NCBI RefSeq assembly: GCF_005938675.2
Contig: NZ_VCCH02000015.1
Span: forward strand, 1 to 64,000
DNA from: Mycobacterium sp. KBS0706
Lineage (GTDB): Bacteria; Pseudomonadota; Alphaproteobacteria; DSM-16000; Inquilinaceae
Direction: 5' to 3'
DNA: 64,000 nt
The notes under the pieces: generated by a model
Told to the model about the DNA's origin: nothing
Database searches by the model: none
Seen by the model: only the letters and a program-made list of their open reading frames with translations
Program-made: the position numbers and the translations under genes
Shown: positions 8,793 through 20,995 of the stretch, piece after piece
How positions within the stretch are numbered: position 1 is the first letter of the stretch
How the letters are laid out: every line of letters starts with the position of its first letter

Positions 8793-10079
8793 TCAGAGGT
8801 TGTCACGGAACCACCCTCCGATCCGGCTGAGGAAGCCGCCGCCCGCGGCGCCGCTCTCCTCCAGCCCCGGGCCCGAGCCGACCAGGTCGGCGGGCCCCGA
8901 AGTGGCGTAGGCCAGGAGGCCCGTCGCCGTCGAAAAGCTGGGGCCCGCCGTCGCCTCGGCCAGGCCGTCGAGGCCCAGCGGGCGGCCCATGCGGACCTGC
9001 TTGTCCAGCACCAGCTGCGCCAGCTCGCGCGCGCCCTGCAGCTGCGAGCCGCCGCCGGTCAGCACCACGCGGCGGCCGAAGGCCTTGTCGAAGCCGCTGG
9101 CCTCGAGCCGCGAGCGCACCATCTCGAAGATCTCCTCCATCCGGGGCTGGATGATCCCGGTCAGCAGGCTCTTCGGCACATGGGTCGGCTGGCTGTCCTC
9201 CTCCTCGCCGACCTGCGGCACGTCGATGACCTCGCGGTCGTCGGCCACCGAGGGCAGGGCCGAGCCGTACAGCGTCTTCATCCGCTCGGCATGCACGACC
9301 GGCGTGGTCAGGCCGCGGGCGATGTCGTTGGTGACATGGGCGCCGCCGACCGGCAGGCAGTCGGCGAAGACCAGCCGACCCTCGATGAACACCGCCAGAG
9401 AGGTGGTGCCGCCGCCCATGTCGATCACGGTGCAGCCCAGCTCGCGCTCGTCCGGCACCAGGCAGGCCAGGCCCGAGGCGTAGGGCGAGAGGATGACGGC
9501 CTCGACCTCGAGATGGGCCCGGTTGACGCAGGCGGTCAGGTTGCGCACCGCGCCGGTGTTGGCGGTGATCAGGTGCAGGTCGATGCTCAGGGATTCGCCG
9601 ACCATGCCGCGCGGGTCGCGCACGCCGCGCACCTCGTCGAGGCCATAGCTGATCGGCACCGCGTGGATCACCTCGGCATCGGTGGCGATGCTGCCGTTGA
9701 AGGCGCGGGCGGCGCGGCGCAGGTCGTTGTCGGTGACCTCGCGGCCGCCGACCGGCACCTGCAACGACAGGCTCTGCGATGCCGGATGGCCGCCGGAGAG
9801 GTTGACGATCACCTCGTTGACGGTCTCGCCGGCCATCTGCTCGGCCGCCTGCACCGCGAGCGCGATGGTCTTCTCCGCAGCGTCGAGCTCGACGATGGCG
9901 CCGGCGCGGACGCCGCGGCTGGCCTGGTGGCCGATGCCGATCACCTGGGCCTTGCCCTCATCGGCGACGCGCGCGATGAAGCACACGACCTTGGTCGTGC
10001 CGAGATCGACCGCGGCGACGATCGAGCCCCTGGCACGGGTGCGGGGGCGGCGCATCGCGTTAAATCCCATGAGAGCCAT
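8793..10079 (-). CDS. ftsA: Cell division protein FtsA
   Basis: FtsA is an actin-fold ATPase that tethers FtsZ to the inner membrane. The phosphate-1 loop AAVDLGTTKVVCFIARV is near residues 22-38 and the phosphate-2 region VIDMGGGTTSLAVF lies in the middle of the protein. The C terminus RIGGWFRDNL is the amphipathic membrane-targeting helix. The start is uncertain among Met1, Met4 and Met9 because no strong Shine-Dalgarno sequence separates them; the longest (428 residues) is given. It lies 12 bases after ftsQ and 110 bases before ftsZ. Confidence 0.97.
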   Translation of the reverse strand: MALMGFNAMRRPRTRARGSIVAAVDLGTTKVVCFIARVADEGKAQVIGIGHQASRGVRAGAIVELDAAEKTIALAVQAAEQMAGETVNEVIVNLSGGHPASQSLSLQVPVGGREVTDNDLRRAARAFNGSIATDAEVIHAVPISYGLDEVRGVRDPRGMVGESLSIDLHLITANTGAVRNLTACVNRAHLEVEAVILSPYASGLACLVPDERELGCTVIDMGGGTTSLAVFIEGRLVFADCLPVGGAHVTNDIARGLTTPVVHAERMKTLYGSALPSVADDREVIDVPQVGEEEDSQPTHVPKSLLTGIIQPRMEEIFEMVRSRLEASGFDKAFGRRVVLTGGGSQLQGARELAQLVLDKQVRMGRPLGLDGLAEATAGPSFSTATGLLAYATSGPADLVGSGPGLEESGAAGGGFLSRIGGWFRDNL

Positions 10080-10091
10080 CCGCGCCGCCCA

Positions 10092-10958
10092 TCAGGTCTT
10101 GTCCTTGGTCGGGGCGCGCTGCGCCGCCGCCGCGGGAGTCAACTGGATCACCATCCGGTCGCCCATGCGCAGGTCGACCGACACGATGTCGCGGTCCAGC
10201 ACCGAATCCTTGCGCTGCGCCTCGTCCAGCCGGGCCAGCGCCGGGGCGATGTCGCCGTCCGGCAGCTTCACGGTGACGTGGTTGTCGAGCACCAGGTCCC
10301 AGCGCCGGCCACCGACCCGCATGGCCGAGCGGATCCGGCGGGCGATGTCCGGCGTCTTCGACAGGGCGTCGACCAGCACCGCCGCGGTCGCGGCCGCATC
10401 GCCGCCGACCACCATCGGCAGGTCCGGATAGTCGGCCACCGACGGCACGGGCAGGACATGGCCCTCGCGGTCGATCAGGCTGAAGTTCTGGTTGTTCTGC
10501 CACAGCGCCAGCGGCACCCGCTCCTCGATCCGGACGAAGACGGTGTCGGGCAGCCGGCGCTCGACGCTGGCCGAGCGGATCCAGGGGATGTCCAGCAGCT
10601 TGGCCTGGGCCGCGTCGGGGTCGAGGTCGAAGATCGGGTCGCCGCGGCCGACGCCGAGCGCCGCCATGATGACGCCGCCATCGACCGACCGCCGGCCCTC
10701 GACCAGCACCTCCTGCACCGAGAAGCCGGCCGCCACGGTCAGGCCCATCACCGCGCCATGGATGCCGCGCCCGGCCGCGGTCAGCGTGCCGCTGGTCCAC
10801 AGCGCGGCCAAGAGGCCGAACACGGCGATGCCGCCCAGCGCCATGCCGCCCAGGCGCAGCGCCGCCGCCTGGCGCCGGGCCATCGGCTTGCGGCGCACCG
10901 AGGTGCCGCCGCTGCCGCGCCGGCGCGCGGAGTCGGGCTCGGCGCTCAGCTGCCGCAT
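10092..10958 (-). CDS. ftsQ: Cell division protein FtsQ
   Basis: FtsQ is a bitopic divisome protein linking early and late components in the periplasm. An Arg-rich cytoplasmic N terminus is followed by one membrane segment near residues 35-55, then a POTRA domain starting at FSVQEVLVEGRRSV and the FtsQ/DivIB beta domain containing RRLPDTVFVRIEER. The chosen ATG (10958) has GGAGG seven bases upstream and gives 288 residues; a longer frame to 10985 lacks this. It overlaps the end of ddl by 13 bases. Confidence 0.93.
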   Translation of the reverse strand: MRQLSAEPDSARRRGSGGTSVRRKPMARRQAAALRLGGMALGGIAVFGLLAALWTSGTLTAAGRGIHGAVMGLTVAAGFSVQEVLVEGRRSVDGGVIMAALGVGRGDPIFDLDPDAAQAKLLDIPWIRSASVERRLPDTVFVRIEERVPLALWQNNQNFSLIDREGHVLPVPSVADYPDLPMVVGGDAAATAAVLVDALSKTPDIARRIRSAMRVGGRRWDLVLDNHVTVKLPDGDIAPALARLDEAQRKDSVLDRDIVSVDLRMGDRMVIQLTPAAAAQRAPTKDKT

Positions 10959-11859
10959 GCGGCGTCCTCCAGCAGCCATTCGCACAGATCGGCGAAGTCG
11001 ACGCCGATGTGCTTCGCCTGCTCCGGCACCAGCGAGATCGGGGTGAAGCCCGGCTGGGTGTTGATCTCGAGGAAGTAGAGCCCCTCGGTGCCCGGCCGGG
11101 TGTCGTCCCAGCGGAAATCGGTGCGGCTGATGCCGCGGCAGCCCAGCGTGCGGTGCGCCAGCAGCGCCAGGCGCATGGCCTCGGCGGCGACGTCGTCCGG
11201 CACCTGCGCCGGCAGGGTGTGGACGGCGTGGCCCTCGGTGTATTTCGCGTCGTAGTCGAAGAAGGCGTGGGTGTGCGCGATCTCGGTCACGGTCAGGGCG
11301 CGATCGCCCATCACGCCGACGGTCAGCTCGCGGCCCGGGACATATTCCTCGACCAGCGCGTCGCCATAGCCCCAGCCGGCCAGGTCGATCGGCGGCGCGT
11401 TGTCATTGGCGCGGACGATGCGGACGCCGACGCTGGAGCCTTCGGCCGCCGGCTTGACCACATAGGGCGGCTCCATCAGGTGGCGCTCGGCCACCTGCTG
11501 CGGCGGCGCCACCACGCCGCGGGCGGTGCGGATGCCGACCGCGCCGACGACCTGCTTGGTTGCCGGCTTGGACATGGCGATCGCCGAGGGCCGCACGCCG
11601 GAATGGGTGTAGGGCAGGCCCAGCATGTCGAGCACGCCCTGGATGGTGCCGTCCTCGCCGCCCTTGCCGTGCAGCGCGTTGAACACCACGTCCGGCGCCG
11701 GCCGCAGGGCGCGCAGCAGCGCCTCGAGGTCGCGGCCGACATCGATCAGCTCGACCCGGTGGCCGCGCCCGCGCAGCGCCACGGCGACAGCCCTGCCGGA
11801 GACGAGGCTGACCTCGCGCTCCGCCGACCAGCCGCCATAGAGGACTGCAACGGACTTCG

Positions 11860-11863
<4 letters not shown>
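10946..11863 (-). CDS. ddl: D-alanine--D-alanine ligase
   Basis: Ddl joins two D-alanines using ATP to make the dipeptide added by MurF. The ATP-grasp features are visible: [16 protein letters not shown] at residues 8-23, [13 protein letters not shown] in the ATP-binding lobe, and the metal-binding [11 protein letters not shown] near the C terminus. The 305 residues fit the DdlB type. Its start overlaps the murC stop by four bases. In many alphaproteobacteria murB lies between murC and ddl; here it does not. Confidence 0.97.
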
Positions 11864-13296
<1,433 letters not shown>

Positions 13297-13312
13297 CGGC
13301 GGTACTCCTAAC

Positions 13313-14443
13313 TTAGGCTCCAGTTGCGACCGACGCGCGAAGGCCCGCCTCCCGCCCGGCGAGGGCAAGGACGAGGTCGGCGAGTCGGTCGGCGGCATCC
13401 GGATGGGCTGCGGCGCGCGCGGCGCCGGCGGCCTCCACCAGAACGGAGGGGCGGGTGTACAGGTGTTCGAGACGCGATGCCAGCACTTCCGGGGTGAGGT
13501 CCGACTGCGGCATCAGCCACCCCCCGCCCGAGGCCGCGATGGCCCTGGCGTTGGCGGTCTGGTGGTCGTCCATGGCGAAGGGATAGGGCACTAAGATGGC
13601 GGGGCGACCGATGACGCCAAGCTCCGCCGCGGTCGAGGCGCCGGACCGGCAGATCACCAGCTGGGCCGCGGCCAGACGCTCCGGCACGTCGTCGAAGAAG
13701 GTCGCCAGCGTGGCGTCGGCGCCGATCGCGGCGTAGCGGCCGCGGCAGGACTCGATGTCCTCGGGCCGGCACTGCTGCACGATCGAGAGGCGAGCCCGCA
13801 ACCCCTCCGGCAGCAGTGCCACCGCGGCCGGGATCAGCTCGCTGAACACCCGCGCGCCCTGGCTGCCGCCGAGCACCAGCAGGGTCAGCCTCCCCTCTTC
13901 CGTCGGTGCCGGATAGGGCGCGCCGGATTTGGCCGCGATCGCCGGGCGGACCGGGTTGCCGGTGACCTCGACTCGCCGGTTTTCCTGGCCTGCGGCCGCC
14001 TGCAGCGGGAAGCCGGCGGCGATGGCGGCGGCGCGGCCGGCCAGCCAGCGGTTGACCCGGCCCAGCAGCGCGTTCTGCTCGTGCAGCAGCACCGGGATGC
14101 CGGCGCGCGACGCGGCCAGCACGGTCGGCGCCGAGGGGTAACCGCCGAAGCCGACCACGGCCGCGGGCCGGTGCCGGCGCAGCACGCCGCTGGCGTCGAG
14201 ATAGCCGAGGCCGAGCAGGGTCGCGGTCTTCAGCTTGCCGACCAACCCGGGCGCCACGGTGGCGGAGCGGACCGCGTCGACCGGCACCTCGGGCAGCCGG
14301 TCGCCGAAGGCGCGGCCGCGCGGGTCGGTCGCCAGCCGCACGGCATGGCCGCGGGCGATCAGCGTCCGCGCCAGCGCCTCCGCCGGAAAGACGTGGCCGC
14401 CGGTGCCGCCGGCGGCGAGCAGGATGGGGCGAGCATCACTCAC
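13313..14443 (-). CDS. murG: UDP-GlcNAc:lipid I N-acetylglucosaminyltransferase MurG
   Basis: MurG converts lipid I to lipid II at the inner face of the membrane. The N-terminal glycine-rich loop [18 protein letters not shown] (residues 8-25) and the C-terminal [11 protein letters not shown] and [14 protein letters not shown] segments are characteristic of this GT-B enzyme. Translation starts at a GTG (14443-14441) that overlaps the ftsW TGA as GTGA, giving 376 residues, close to the family norm. The open frame continues upstream, antisense to nothing but out of frame with ftsW, and is not used. Confidence 0.97.
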   Translation of the reverse strand: MSDARPILLAAGGTGGHVFPAEALARTLIARGHAVRLATDPRGRAFGDRLPEVPVDAVRSATVAPGLVGKLKTATLLGLGYLDASGVLRRHRPAAVVGFGGYPSAPTVLAASRAGIPVLLHEQNALLGRVNRWLAGRAAAIAAGFPLQAAAGQENRRVEVTGNPVRPAIAAKSGAPYPAPTEEGRLTLLVLGGSQGARVFSELIPAAVALLPEGLRARLSIVQQCRPEDIESCRGRYAAIGADATLATFFDDVPERLAAAQLVICRSGASTAAELGVIGRPAILVPYPFAMDDHQTANARAIAASGGGWLMPQSDLTPEVLASRLEHLYTRPSVLVEAAGAARAAAHPDAADRLADLVLALAGREAGLRASVATGA

Positions 14444-15564
14444 CGCATCCCCCCGCCTCCGGCATGCCGCCGGGTCAGGGCCAGCACCATGCCCATGCCG
14501 TAGCCGAGCGCGATCAGGGACGAGCCGCCATAGCTGACGAAGGGCAGGGTCATGCCCTTGGTCGGGATCAGGTGCAGGGTCGAGGCCATGTTGACCGCCG
14601 CCTGCAGCCCGAACTGGGTGACCAGCCCGACCACCGCCAGCATGATGAACAGGTTGGTCTCGTTCATCACCCGCGACAGGCCGCGGACGACGATGAAGGC
14701 GAACAGCGCCACCAGCAGCAGACAGAAGAACAGGCCGAACTCCTCGCCGCCGACGGCAAAGATGAAGTCGGCATGGGCGTCCGGCAGGTACAGCTTGACC
14801 GAGCCCTCGCCCGGGCCGGTGCCGAACAGCCCGCCATTGGTGAAGGCCTCGATCGCCCGGTCGACCTGGTAGTTGTCGCCGGTCGACGGGTCGAGGAAGC
14901 GGTCGATGCGGCTGCGCACATGCTCGAACAGGAAGTAGGAGCCGACCAGGCCGCCGGTGCCCAGGCCGATCAGCCCGATCACCAGGAACATCGGCAGGCC
15001 GGCGATGAAGAACTGGATGAACCAGACCGCGGTGACCACCACGGTCATGCCAAGGTCCGGCTGCGACAGCAGCAGGAAGGCGATCAGGGCGTAGAGCACG
15101 GTCGAGGCGATGTAGCCGGGGAAGCCCGGCCGGGTCTTCTGCTGCGCGAACAGCCAGGCGGCGGCCACGGCGAAGGCCGGCTTGACGAATTCCGAGGGCT
15201 GCAGCGACAGGCCGGGCAGCTGGATCCAGCGGGTCGCGCCCTTGATCTCGACCCCGACGAACAGCGTGGCGAAGACCCCGAGCATCGACAGCAGCAGCAC
15301 GATCGCCGAAGTGCGCCGGATCGCCCTCGGGCTCATCAGCGAGACCATGAAGGTCAGCACGATGGCCGGCAGCAGCATCATCAGGTGGCGTTCGATGAAG
15401 TAGAACTCGCCGAGATTGATGCGCTGGGCCACGGCCGGGCTGGCGGCCAGGATCAGGATCGAGCCGATGCCCATGATGATGCCGAGCAGCAGCAGCATCC
15501 AGCGGTCGACCGTCCACCACCAGCGGCCGATGACCGAGCTGTCGGCGCGATCCAGGGTCACCAT
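14440..15564 (-). CDS. ftsW: Septal peptidoglycan polymerase FtsW
   Basis: FtsW is a SEDS-family glycosyltransferase that polymerises lipid II at the septum with its partner FtsI. The 374 residues carry about ten hydrophobic segments, the periplasmic loop region with EGSVKLYLPDAHADF, and the conserved PFVSYGGSSLIALG near the C terminus. It begins one base after the murD stop codon and ends overlapping murG. Two FtsI paralogues upstream are possible partners. Confidence 0.97.
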   Translation of the reverse strand: MVTLDRADSSVIGRWWWTVDRWMLLLLGIIMGIGSILILAASPAVAQRINLGEFYFIERHLMMLLPAIVLTFMVSLMSPRAIRRTSAIVLLLSMLGVFATLFVGVEIKGATRWIQLPGLSLQPSEFVKPAFAVAAAWLFAQQKTRPGFPGYIASTVLYALIAFLLLSQPDLGMTVVVTAVWFIQFFIAGLPMFLVIGLIGLGTGGLVGSYFLFEHVRSRIDRFLDPSTGDNYQVDRAIEAFTNGGLFGTGPGEGSVKLYLPDAHADFIFAVGGEEFGLFFCLLLVALFAFIVVRGLSRVMNETNLFIMLAVVGLVTQFGLQAAVNMASTLHLIPTKGMTLPFVSYGGSSLIALGYGMGMVLALTRRHAGGGGMR

Positions 15565-16962
15565 CTACAGCTCCCCCCTCTCCACCCGGACCTGCAGGCC
15601 CTTGACCGACGCGGCGAACGCCTCGCCCCGCGCCTCGAAATTGGCGAACTGGTCGAAGGAGGCGCAGGCCGGCGACAGCAGCACCACGGCATCGGTGGCG
15701 CCGTCGGATTTGGCGGCGCGATAGGCGGCCTCGATCGCAGCATCGAGGTCGGTCGAGCGCTGATACGGCACCTTGCCCTCGAGATGGGCGGCGAATTTCG
15801 GCGTGCCCTCGCCGATCAGGAAGGCCTGGGCGACGCGCGGCAGATAGGGGTCGACCGCCTCCAGCCCGCCTTCCTTGGGACGGCCGCCGGCGATCCAGTA
15901 GATGGTGTCGTAGGAGCCGAGCGCCTTGGCCGCCGCGTCGGGGTTGGTGCCCTTGCTGTCGTTGACGAAGCGGATGCCGGCGATGGTGCCGACCAGCTGC
16001 TGGCGATGGGCCAGGCCGGGGAAGGTGCGGATCGCCGCGGCCAGCACGTCCTCAGCCACGCCGGCGGCGCGTGCGGCGGCCCAGACGCAGGCGGCGTTCT
16101 GGCCGTTATGGGCGCCCGGCAGCGCCGGCGCCTGGCGCAGGTCGAGCACGGCGCGGGCCTCGCCCTCGGTCGCGTCGTGCAGCACGAAGTCGCGGACGAA
16201 GACGCCGCCTTCGACCGCGCGCTCGGCCGAGATCGGGATCGCCCGGATCTCCGGCCGCGCTTTGGTCTTGTCGAACACAGCGCGGGAATAGTCGTCGTCG
16301 ACGCCGATCACCGCGGTGCCGCCCGGGCGGATGCCGTCGAGCAGACGCTGCTTGGCGGCGACGTAGCCGGCCATGTCGGGATAGCGGTCGAGATGGTCGG
16401 GGGTGATGTTGATGAAGACGCCGATCGACCACGGCACCTCGGTGATGGTCTCGAGCTGGTAGGACGAGACCTCGAGCAGGTACCAGCCGCCGGGCCCGAC
16501 CGGGCGGAGGCCGAGCGCGGCGGGGCCGAGATTGCCGCCGGCCTCGGAATCGAGACCCGCCGCCTCGAACACATGCTGCAGCAGCGCCGTGGTGGTCGAC
16601 TTGCCGTTGGTGCCGGTGACGCCGAGGAAGCCGGCGTCGGGCAGCGCCTCGGCCAGCAGGTCGATGTCGCCGACCAGGCGGCTGCCGGCCTCCAGCGCCC
16701 GGGCCACCGCCGGATGCGGCCGCGGATGGGTGCGCGGAATGCCGGGGCTGAGCATCACCAGGTCGATTCCGGCCATGCCCTCGGCGCCGAAGTCGCGCAC
16801 CGGCACGCCCTCGCGCTCGGCGAAGGAGCGGCCGGCGACCTTGTCGTCCCAGGCCACGACCTCGGCGCCCGCCGCCTTCAGCGCCCGGATCGCGGCGGTG
16901 CCCGACTTGCCGAGGCCGAGGACGGCGACGCTGCGGCCCTTGAGATGCGAGAGGTCGATCAT
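15565..16962 (-). CDS. murD: UDP-N-acetylmuramoyl-L-alanine--D-glutamate ligase
   Basis: MurD adds D-Glu to UDP-MurNAc-L-Ala. SVAVLGLGKSGTAAIRAL (residues 11-28) binds the nucleotide sugar, TGTNGKSTT (116-124) is the P-loop, and FVNDSKGTNPDAA is the typical C-terminal domain motif. The 465 residues are of normal length. The start lies four bases after the mraY stop. Confidence 0.97.
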   Translation of the reverse strand: MIDLSHLKGRSVAVLGLGKSGTAAIRALKAAGAEVVAWDDKVAGRSFAEREGVPVRDFGAEGMAGIDLVMLSPGIPRTHPRPHPAVARALEAGSRLVGDIDLLAEALPDAGFLGVTGTNGKSTTTALLQHVFEAAGLDSEAGGNLGPAALGLRPVGPGGWYLLEVSSYQLETITEVPWSIGVFINITPDHLDRYPDMAGYVAAKQRLLDGIRPGGTAVIGVDDDYSRAVFDKTKARPEIRAIPISAERAVEGGVFVRDFVLHDATEGEARAVLDLRQAPALPGAHNGQNAACVWAAARAAGVAEDVLAAAIRTFPGLAHRQQLVGTIAGIRFVNDSKGTNPDAAAKALGSYDTIYWIAGGRPKEGGLEAVDPYLPRVAQAFLIGEGTPKFAAHLEGKVPYQRSTDLDAAIEAAYRAAKSDGATDAVVLLSPACASFDQFANFEARGEAFAASVKGLQVRVERGEL

Positions 16963-16966
16963 CCGA

Positions 16967-18052
16967 TCACCTCAGCTTCAGGCTGGAGAGGCCGATCAGG
17001 GCCAGGATCACGGCGATGATCCAGAAGCGGATCACGATGGTCGGCTCGGCCCAGCCCTTCTTCTCGTAATGGTGGTGCAGCGGCGCCATGCGGAACACCC
17101 GCTTGCCGGTCATCTTGAAGCTGGTGACCTGGACGATCACCGACACCGCCTCGAGCACGAACAGGCCGCCGATGATGGCCAGCACCAGCTCGTGCTTGGT
17201 GATCATGGCGATGGTGCCGAGCGCCCCGCCCATCGACAGCGACCCGGTGTCGCCCATGAACACCATGGCCGGGGGCGCGTTGAACCAGAGGAAGCCGAGC
17301 GCGCCGCCGATCAGGGCGCCGCAGAACACCGCCAGCTCGCCGGCGCCGGGGGCGTGGTGGATCTGCAGGTAGCCGGCGAAGACCGCGTTGCCGGCGAGAT
17401 AGGCGATCAGGCCGAAGCAGGTGGCGGCGATGATCACCGGCATGGTGGCGAGGCCGTCGAGCCCGTCGGTCAGGTTGACCGCGTTGGAGGCGCCGACCAT
17501 GACCAGCATGGCGAAGGGGAAGAACAGGACGCCGAGCTCGACCATGACATCCTTGAGGAACGGGATCGCGACCGCGGTCTCGCGCACCTCCGGCGTCACC
17601 TGCAGGTACCAGAACACGGCGACCAGGGCGATCGCCCCCTGCACCACCAGCTTCAGCTTGCCGGAGAGCCCCTTGGGGTTGCGCTTGGTCAGCTTCAGAT
17701 AGTCGTCGCCGAAGCCGACCAGGCCGAAGCCGACCGTGACCAGCAGGACGATCCAGACGAAGGCGTTGCGCAGGTCGGCCCAGAGCAGGGTCGAGACCAC
17801 GATCGCGATCAGGATCATCAGCCCGCCCATGGTCGGCGTGCCGCGCTTCTTGAAATGGCCCTCCGGCCCGTCCTCGCGGATCGGCTGCCCCGCCCCCTGC
17901 CGCGACTTCAACCACCGGATCATCGCCGGGCCGATCAGGAAGGCGATGACGAGCGCCGTCATCACCGCGGCCCCGGTCCGGAACGTCAGGTACCGGAACA
18001 GGTTGAAGACGAGCGCCTGGTCGGCGAGCGGGGCGAAGAGGGCCGGAAGCAC
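16967..18052 (-). CDS. mraY: Phospho-N-acetylmuramoyl-pentapeptide-transferase MraY
   Basis: MraY transfers phospho-MurNAc-pentapeptide to undecaprenyl phosphate, making lipid I. About ten membrane segments are visible, with the motifs [35 protein letters not shown] and the histidine-rich [12 protein letters not shown] choose a GTG start at 18052 (reading [12 protein letters not shown]): AAAGGAA lies about ten bases upstream and the 361 residues match the usual 360. The frame is open further upstream, but that part overlaps murF and reads as an Arg/Ser/Ala-rich shadow. Confidence 0.96.
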   Translation of the reverse strand: MLPALFAPLADQALVFNLFRYLTFRTGAAVMTALVIAFLIGPAMIRWLKSRQGAGQPIREDGPEGHFKKRGTPTMGGLMILIAIVVSTLLWADLRNAFVWIVLLVTVGFGLVGFGDDYLKLTKRNPKGLSGKLKLVVQGAIALVAVFWYLQVTPEVRETAVAIPFLKDVMVELGVLFFPFAMLVMVGASNAVNLTDGLDGLATMPVIIAATCFGLIAYLAGNAVFAGYLQIHHAPGAGELAVFCGALIGGALGFLWFNAPPAMVFMGDTGSLSMGGALGTIAMITKHELVLAIIGGLFVLEAVSVIVQVTSFKMTGKRVFRMAPLHHHYEKKGWAEPTIVIRFWIIAVILALIGLSSLKLR

Positions 18053-18080
18053 CGGGACCGTTCCTTTCAGGGGCCGTTGG

Positions 18081-19547
18081 TCAGAGGCCGTTGGCGACGC
18101 GCTTGGGCGAGGCCTGGGGGGCCCGGTTCTCGCGCGCCACGTGCAGATTTTCCAGCGCCTCGACCAGCACCGCCATGCGGCTGCCGAGCGAGCCCTTGAC
18201 CATGACGCAGTCGCCCGGGCGCACCGCCTCGGCCAGGATCGGCGCCAGGGCGGCGCTGTCGGCCGCATGGGCGCCGCGCCGGCCTTCCGGCAGCGCGTCG
18301 TGCAGTTGCTTCATGTCCGGGCCGCAGGTGAAGACGAGGTCGATGTCGTTGGCCAGCACATGCTGCTTCAGGCCCGCATGCAGGGCCGGCGCGTCGGGCC
18401 CGAGCTCGAGCATGTCACCGAGCACGGCGATGCGGCGCCCGTCCGGGCCGCTGTCGACCCCGCCCAGCACAGCCAGGCTGGCGGCGACCGAGACCGGGCT
18501 GGCGTTGTAGCTCTCGTCGATCAGAACCAGCTTGCCGGCCTGGCCGCCGCGCTGCAGCTCGATGGTGATGCGGGCGCCGCGGCCGCGCAGCGGCGTGATC
18601 CGGCCCATGGCGCGGGCCGCCCCGGCGATGTTGGCGCCCATCGCCTTGGCCGCCAGCAGCACCGACAGGCTGTTCAGCACCCAATGCTTGCCCGGGGCCG
18701 ACAGGGTGTAGCGCAGCGGCTCGCCCAGGATCACGGCGTTGACCGCGCTGGCGGCGGTGTGCAGCGAGCAGTCGACCAGCCGGGCATCGGCCTCGGCATG
18801 CTCGCCGAAGCTCCAGATCCGGCCGACGCCCTGGGTCCGGGCGTGGGCGACCAGGCGCGGGAAGAACGGGTTGTCGCGGTTCAGGATCGCCGTGCTCTCA
18901 GGCCCCATGCCGCGGAAGATCTCGGCCTTGGCGTCGGCGATGCCTTCGACCGAGTCGAAATGGGCGGCGTGGACCGCCTCGACATTGGTGATGATGGCGA
19001 CGTCCGGCTCGACCAGGCGGGACAGCGGCGCGATCTCGCCGGCATGGTTCATGCCGAGCTCGAACACGCCGTAGGACACCTGCTCCGGCATCCGCGACAG
19101 GCTGAGCGGCGCGCCCCACTGGTTGTTCAGGTTGCCCTGCGAGGCATAGGCCGGCGCCGTGGCCGACAGGGCCAGCTTCAGCGCCTCCTTGGTGCTGGTC
19201 TTGCCGACCGAGCCGGTGACCCCGACGACCCGCGCCTCGCTGCGCATGCGGGCGAAGCGCGCCAGGTCGGTCAGCCCGTCCAGGGTGTCCTCGACCACCA
19301 AGAGCGGCGCGTCATGCGGCACGCCCTGCGGCACCCGGTCGACCATGACCGCCGCGGCGCCCTTGGCCAGGGCGTCCTTGACGTAGTCGTGGCCGTCGAA
19401 GTTCGGCCCGCGCAGCGCCACGAACAGGTCGCCCGCCACGACCGAGCGGCTGTCGATCGAGACGCCGGACGCCGACCACTCGCCGACCTGCATCCCATTG
19501 GTTGCGGCGGCCGCCTCCGCAGCCGGCCAGAGCGCAGGGTTGGTCAT
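18081..19547 (-). CDS. murF: UDP-MurNAc-tripeptide--D-Ala-D-Ala ligase MurF
   Basis: MurF adds D-Ala-D-Ala to complete the pentapeptide precursor. The P-loop GSVGKTST is at residues 112-119, followed by [12 protein letters not shown] and [19 protein letters not shown] typical of MurF. The ATG at 19547 overlaps the murE TGA as ATGA; an ATG 15 bases upstream is possible but less likely. The product has 488 residues. mraY follows after 28 bases. Confidence 0.97.
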   Translation of the reverse strand: MTNPALWPAAEAAAATNGMQVGEWSASGVSIDSRSVVAGDLFVALRGPNFDGHDYVKDALAKGAAAVMVDRVPQGVPHDAPLLVVEDTLDGLTDLARFARMRSEARVVGVTGSVGKTSTKEALKLALSATAPAYASQGNLNNQWGAPLSLSRMPEQVSYGVFELGMNHAGEIAPLSRLVEPDVAIITNVEAVHAAHFDSVEGIADAKAEIFRGMGPESTAILNRDNPFFPRLVAHARTQGVGRIWSFGEHAEADARLVDCSLHTAASAVNAVILGEPLRYTLSAPGKHWVLNSLSVLLAAKAMGANIAGAARAMGRITPLRGRGARITIELQRGGQAGKLVLIDESYNASPVSVAASLAVLGGVDSGPDGRRIAVLGDMLELGPDAPALHAGLKQHVLANDIDLVFTCGPDMKQLHDALPEGRRGAHAADSAALAPILAEAVRPGDCVMVKGSLGSRMAVLVEALENLHVARENRAPQASPKRVANGL

Positions 19548-20995
19548 GGCGTTCGTCTCCATCGCGGGTCGCTCTTCACTTCGGTCACGGCTGCGCGCGC
19601 CTGCTCCGCATCGTCGAACGGGCGTACGTCATCGCCGACAATCTGGCCGGTCTCATGGCCCTTTCCGGCCACGACCAGGACATCACCGGGGCCGAGCCCC
19701 TGAACCGCGGCGCGGATGGCCTCGGCCCGGTCGCCGATCTCGGCGGCGCCAGGGCAGCCGGCCAGCACCTGGCGGCGGATCTCGGCCGGGTTCTCGCTGC
19801 GCGGGTTGTCGTCGGTGACGATCACGCGGTCGGCCAGGCGCGCCGCGATCTCGCCCATCAGCGGGCGCTTGGCGCGGTCGCGGTCGCCGCCGCAGCCGAA
19901 CACCACGACCAGCGCGCCGCTGGTGTGCGGGCGCAGGGCGTTCAGCACCGTCTCCAGCGCCCCCGGCTTGTGCGAATAGTCGACATAGACCGGCGCCCCG
20001 TTCGGGTGGCTGGCCACCAGCTCGACCCGGCCGGGGATGCCCTTCAGCTGCTCCAGCAGCCCGGCGGCGGTGTCGAGGTCGGCGCCGTCGGCCACCACCA
20101 ACGCCAGCGCGGTCAGCACGTTGTAGGCCTGGAAGCCGCCGACCAGCGGCAGCTCGGCCCGGTAGGCCTTGCCGCCGGCGGTGAAGCGCAGGTCGATGCC
20201 GTGCGGCAGCGGCTCGGCCAGGTCCAGCCGGAACTCCTGGCCGGCGCGGCCGAGGGTCAGCACTTTGCGGCCGGCGGCGCGGGTGCGCGCGACCAGCCCT
20301 GCGGCCTCCGGCACGTCGGCGTTGATCACGGCGGTGCCGCCGGGCGGCAGCACCTGGTCGAACAGCCGCGTCTTGGCCGCCAGATACTCCGCCATGGTGG
20401 CGTGGTAGTCGAGATGGTCCTGGGTGAAGTTGGTGAAAGCGGCCAGCGTCACCCGCACCCCGTCCAGCCGGAACTGGTCGAGGCCATGCGACGAGGCCTC
20501 CAGCGCCAGCCTGGTCACCCCGGCCGCGGCCAGATCGGCCAGCTCGGCATGCAGCGCCACCGGGTCCGGCGTGGTCAGCGAGCCGTAGCGCTCGCGCCCC
20601 GGCGCCATCACCCCGAGCGTGCCCAGGCTGGCCGCCTGATGGCCCAGCAGGGTCCAGAGCTGGCGGGCGAAGTTGACGGTCGAGGTCTTGCCGCTGGTGC
20701 CGGTGACGGCAGCGATGGTGGCCGGCTGCCGACCGTAGAACTCGGCCGCCAGCAGCGCCAGGCGCCGACGCGGATTCGGATCGATGATCAGGGCGGCGGC
20801 GGCACCGGGCGGCAGCGTCGTACCTTCCGGCGCCAGGATCGCGGCGGCGCCGGCGGCCAGCGCATCGGCAATGAAGGCGCGGCCGTCGGCACGCGCGCCC
20901 GGCAGGGCCGCGAACAGGAAGCCGGGCCGGACCGCGCGCGAATCCGCGGTCAGCCCCTTCAGGCCGGCAGGCAGAGCGGAGGCGCCGGCGCTCAT
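19544..20995 (-). CDS. murE: UDP-MurNAc-L-Ala-D-Glu--meso-diaminopimelate ligase MurE
   Basis: MurE adds the third peptide residue. TGTSGKTSTV (98-107) is the P-loop. The DNPR motif at 396-399 (VTDDNPRSENP) is the signature of enzymes that use meso-diaminopimelate rather than lysine, so this organism has Gram-negative-type peptidoglycan. The 483 residues are normal. The start overlaps the stop of the second ftsI copy by four bases. Confidence 0.97.
   Translation of the reverse strand: MSAGASALPAGLKGLTADSRAVRPGFLFAALPGARADGRAFIADALAAGAAAILAPEGTTLPPGAAAALIIDPNPRRRLALLAAEFYGRQPATIAAVTGTSGKTSTVNFARQLWTLLGHQAASLGTLGVMAPGRERYGSLTTPDPVALHAELADLAAAGVTRLALEASSHGLDQFRLDGVRVTLAAFTNFTQDHLDYHATMAEYLAAKTRLFDQVLPPGGTAVINADVPEAAGLVARTRAAGRKVLTLGRAGQEFRLDLAEPLPHGIDLRFTAGGKAYRAELPLVGGFQAYNVLTALALVVADGADLDTAAGLLEQLKGIPGRVELVASHPNGAPVYVDYSHKPGALETVLNALRPHTSGALVVVFGCGGDRDRAKRPLMGEIAARLADRVIVTDDNPRSENPAEIRRQVLAGCPGAAEIGDRAEAIRAAVQGLGPGDVLVVAGKGHETGQIVGDDVRPFDDAEQARAAVTEVKSDPRWRRTP

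Noticed and set aside
8739..11078. Long plus-strand open frame across ftsA-ftsQ-ddl
   Set aside because: Antisense to three clear dcw genes, with His/Arg/Gly/Ala-rich low-complexity translation typical of the reverse strand of G+C-rich coding DNA and no family motif.
14464..17019. 851-codon plus-strand open frame across ftsW and murD
   Set aside because: Same artefact: rich in Gln, His, Asp and Arg, no domain, and it covers conserved minus-strand genes.
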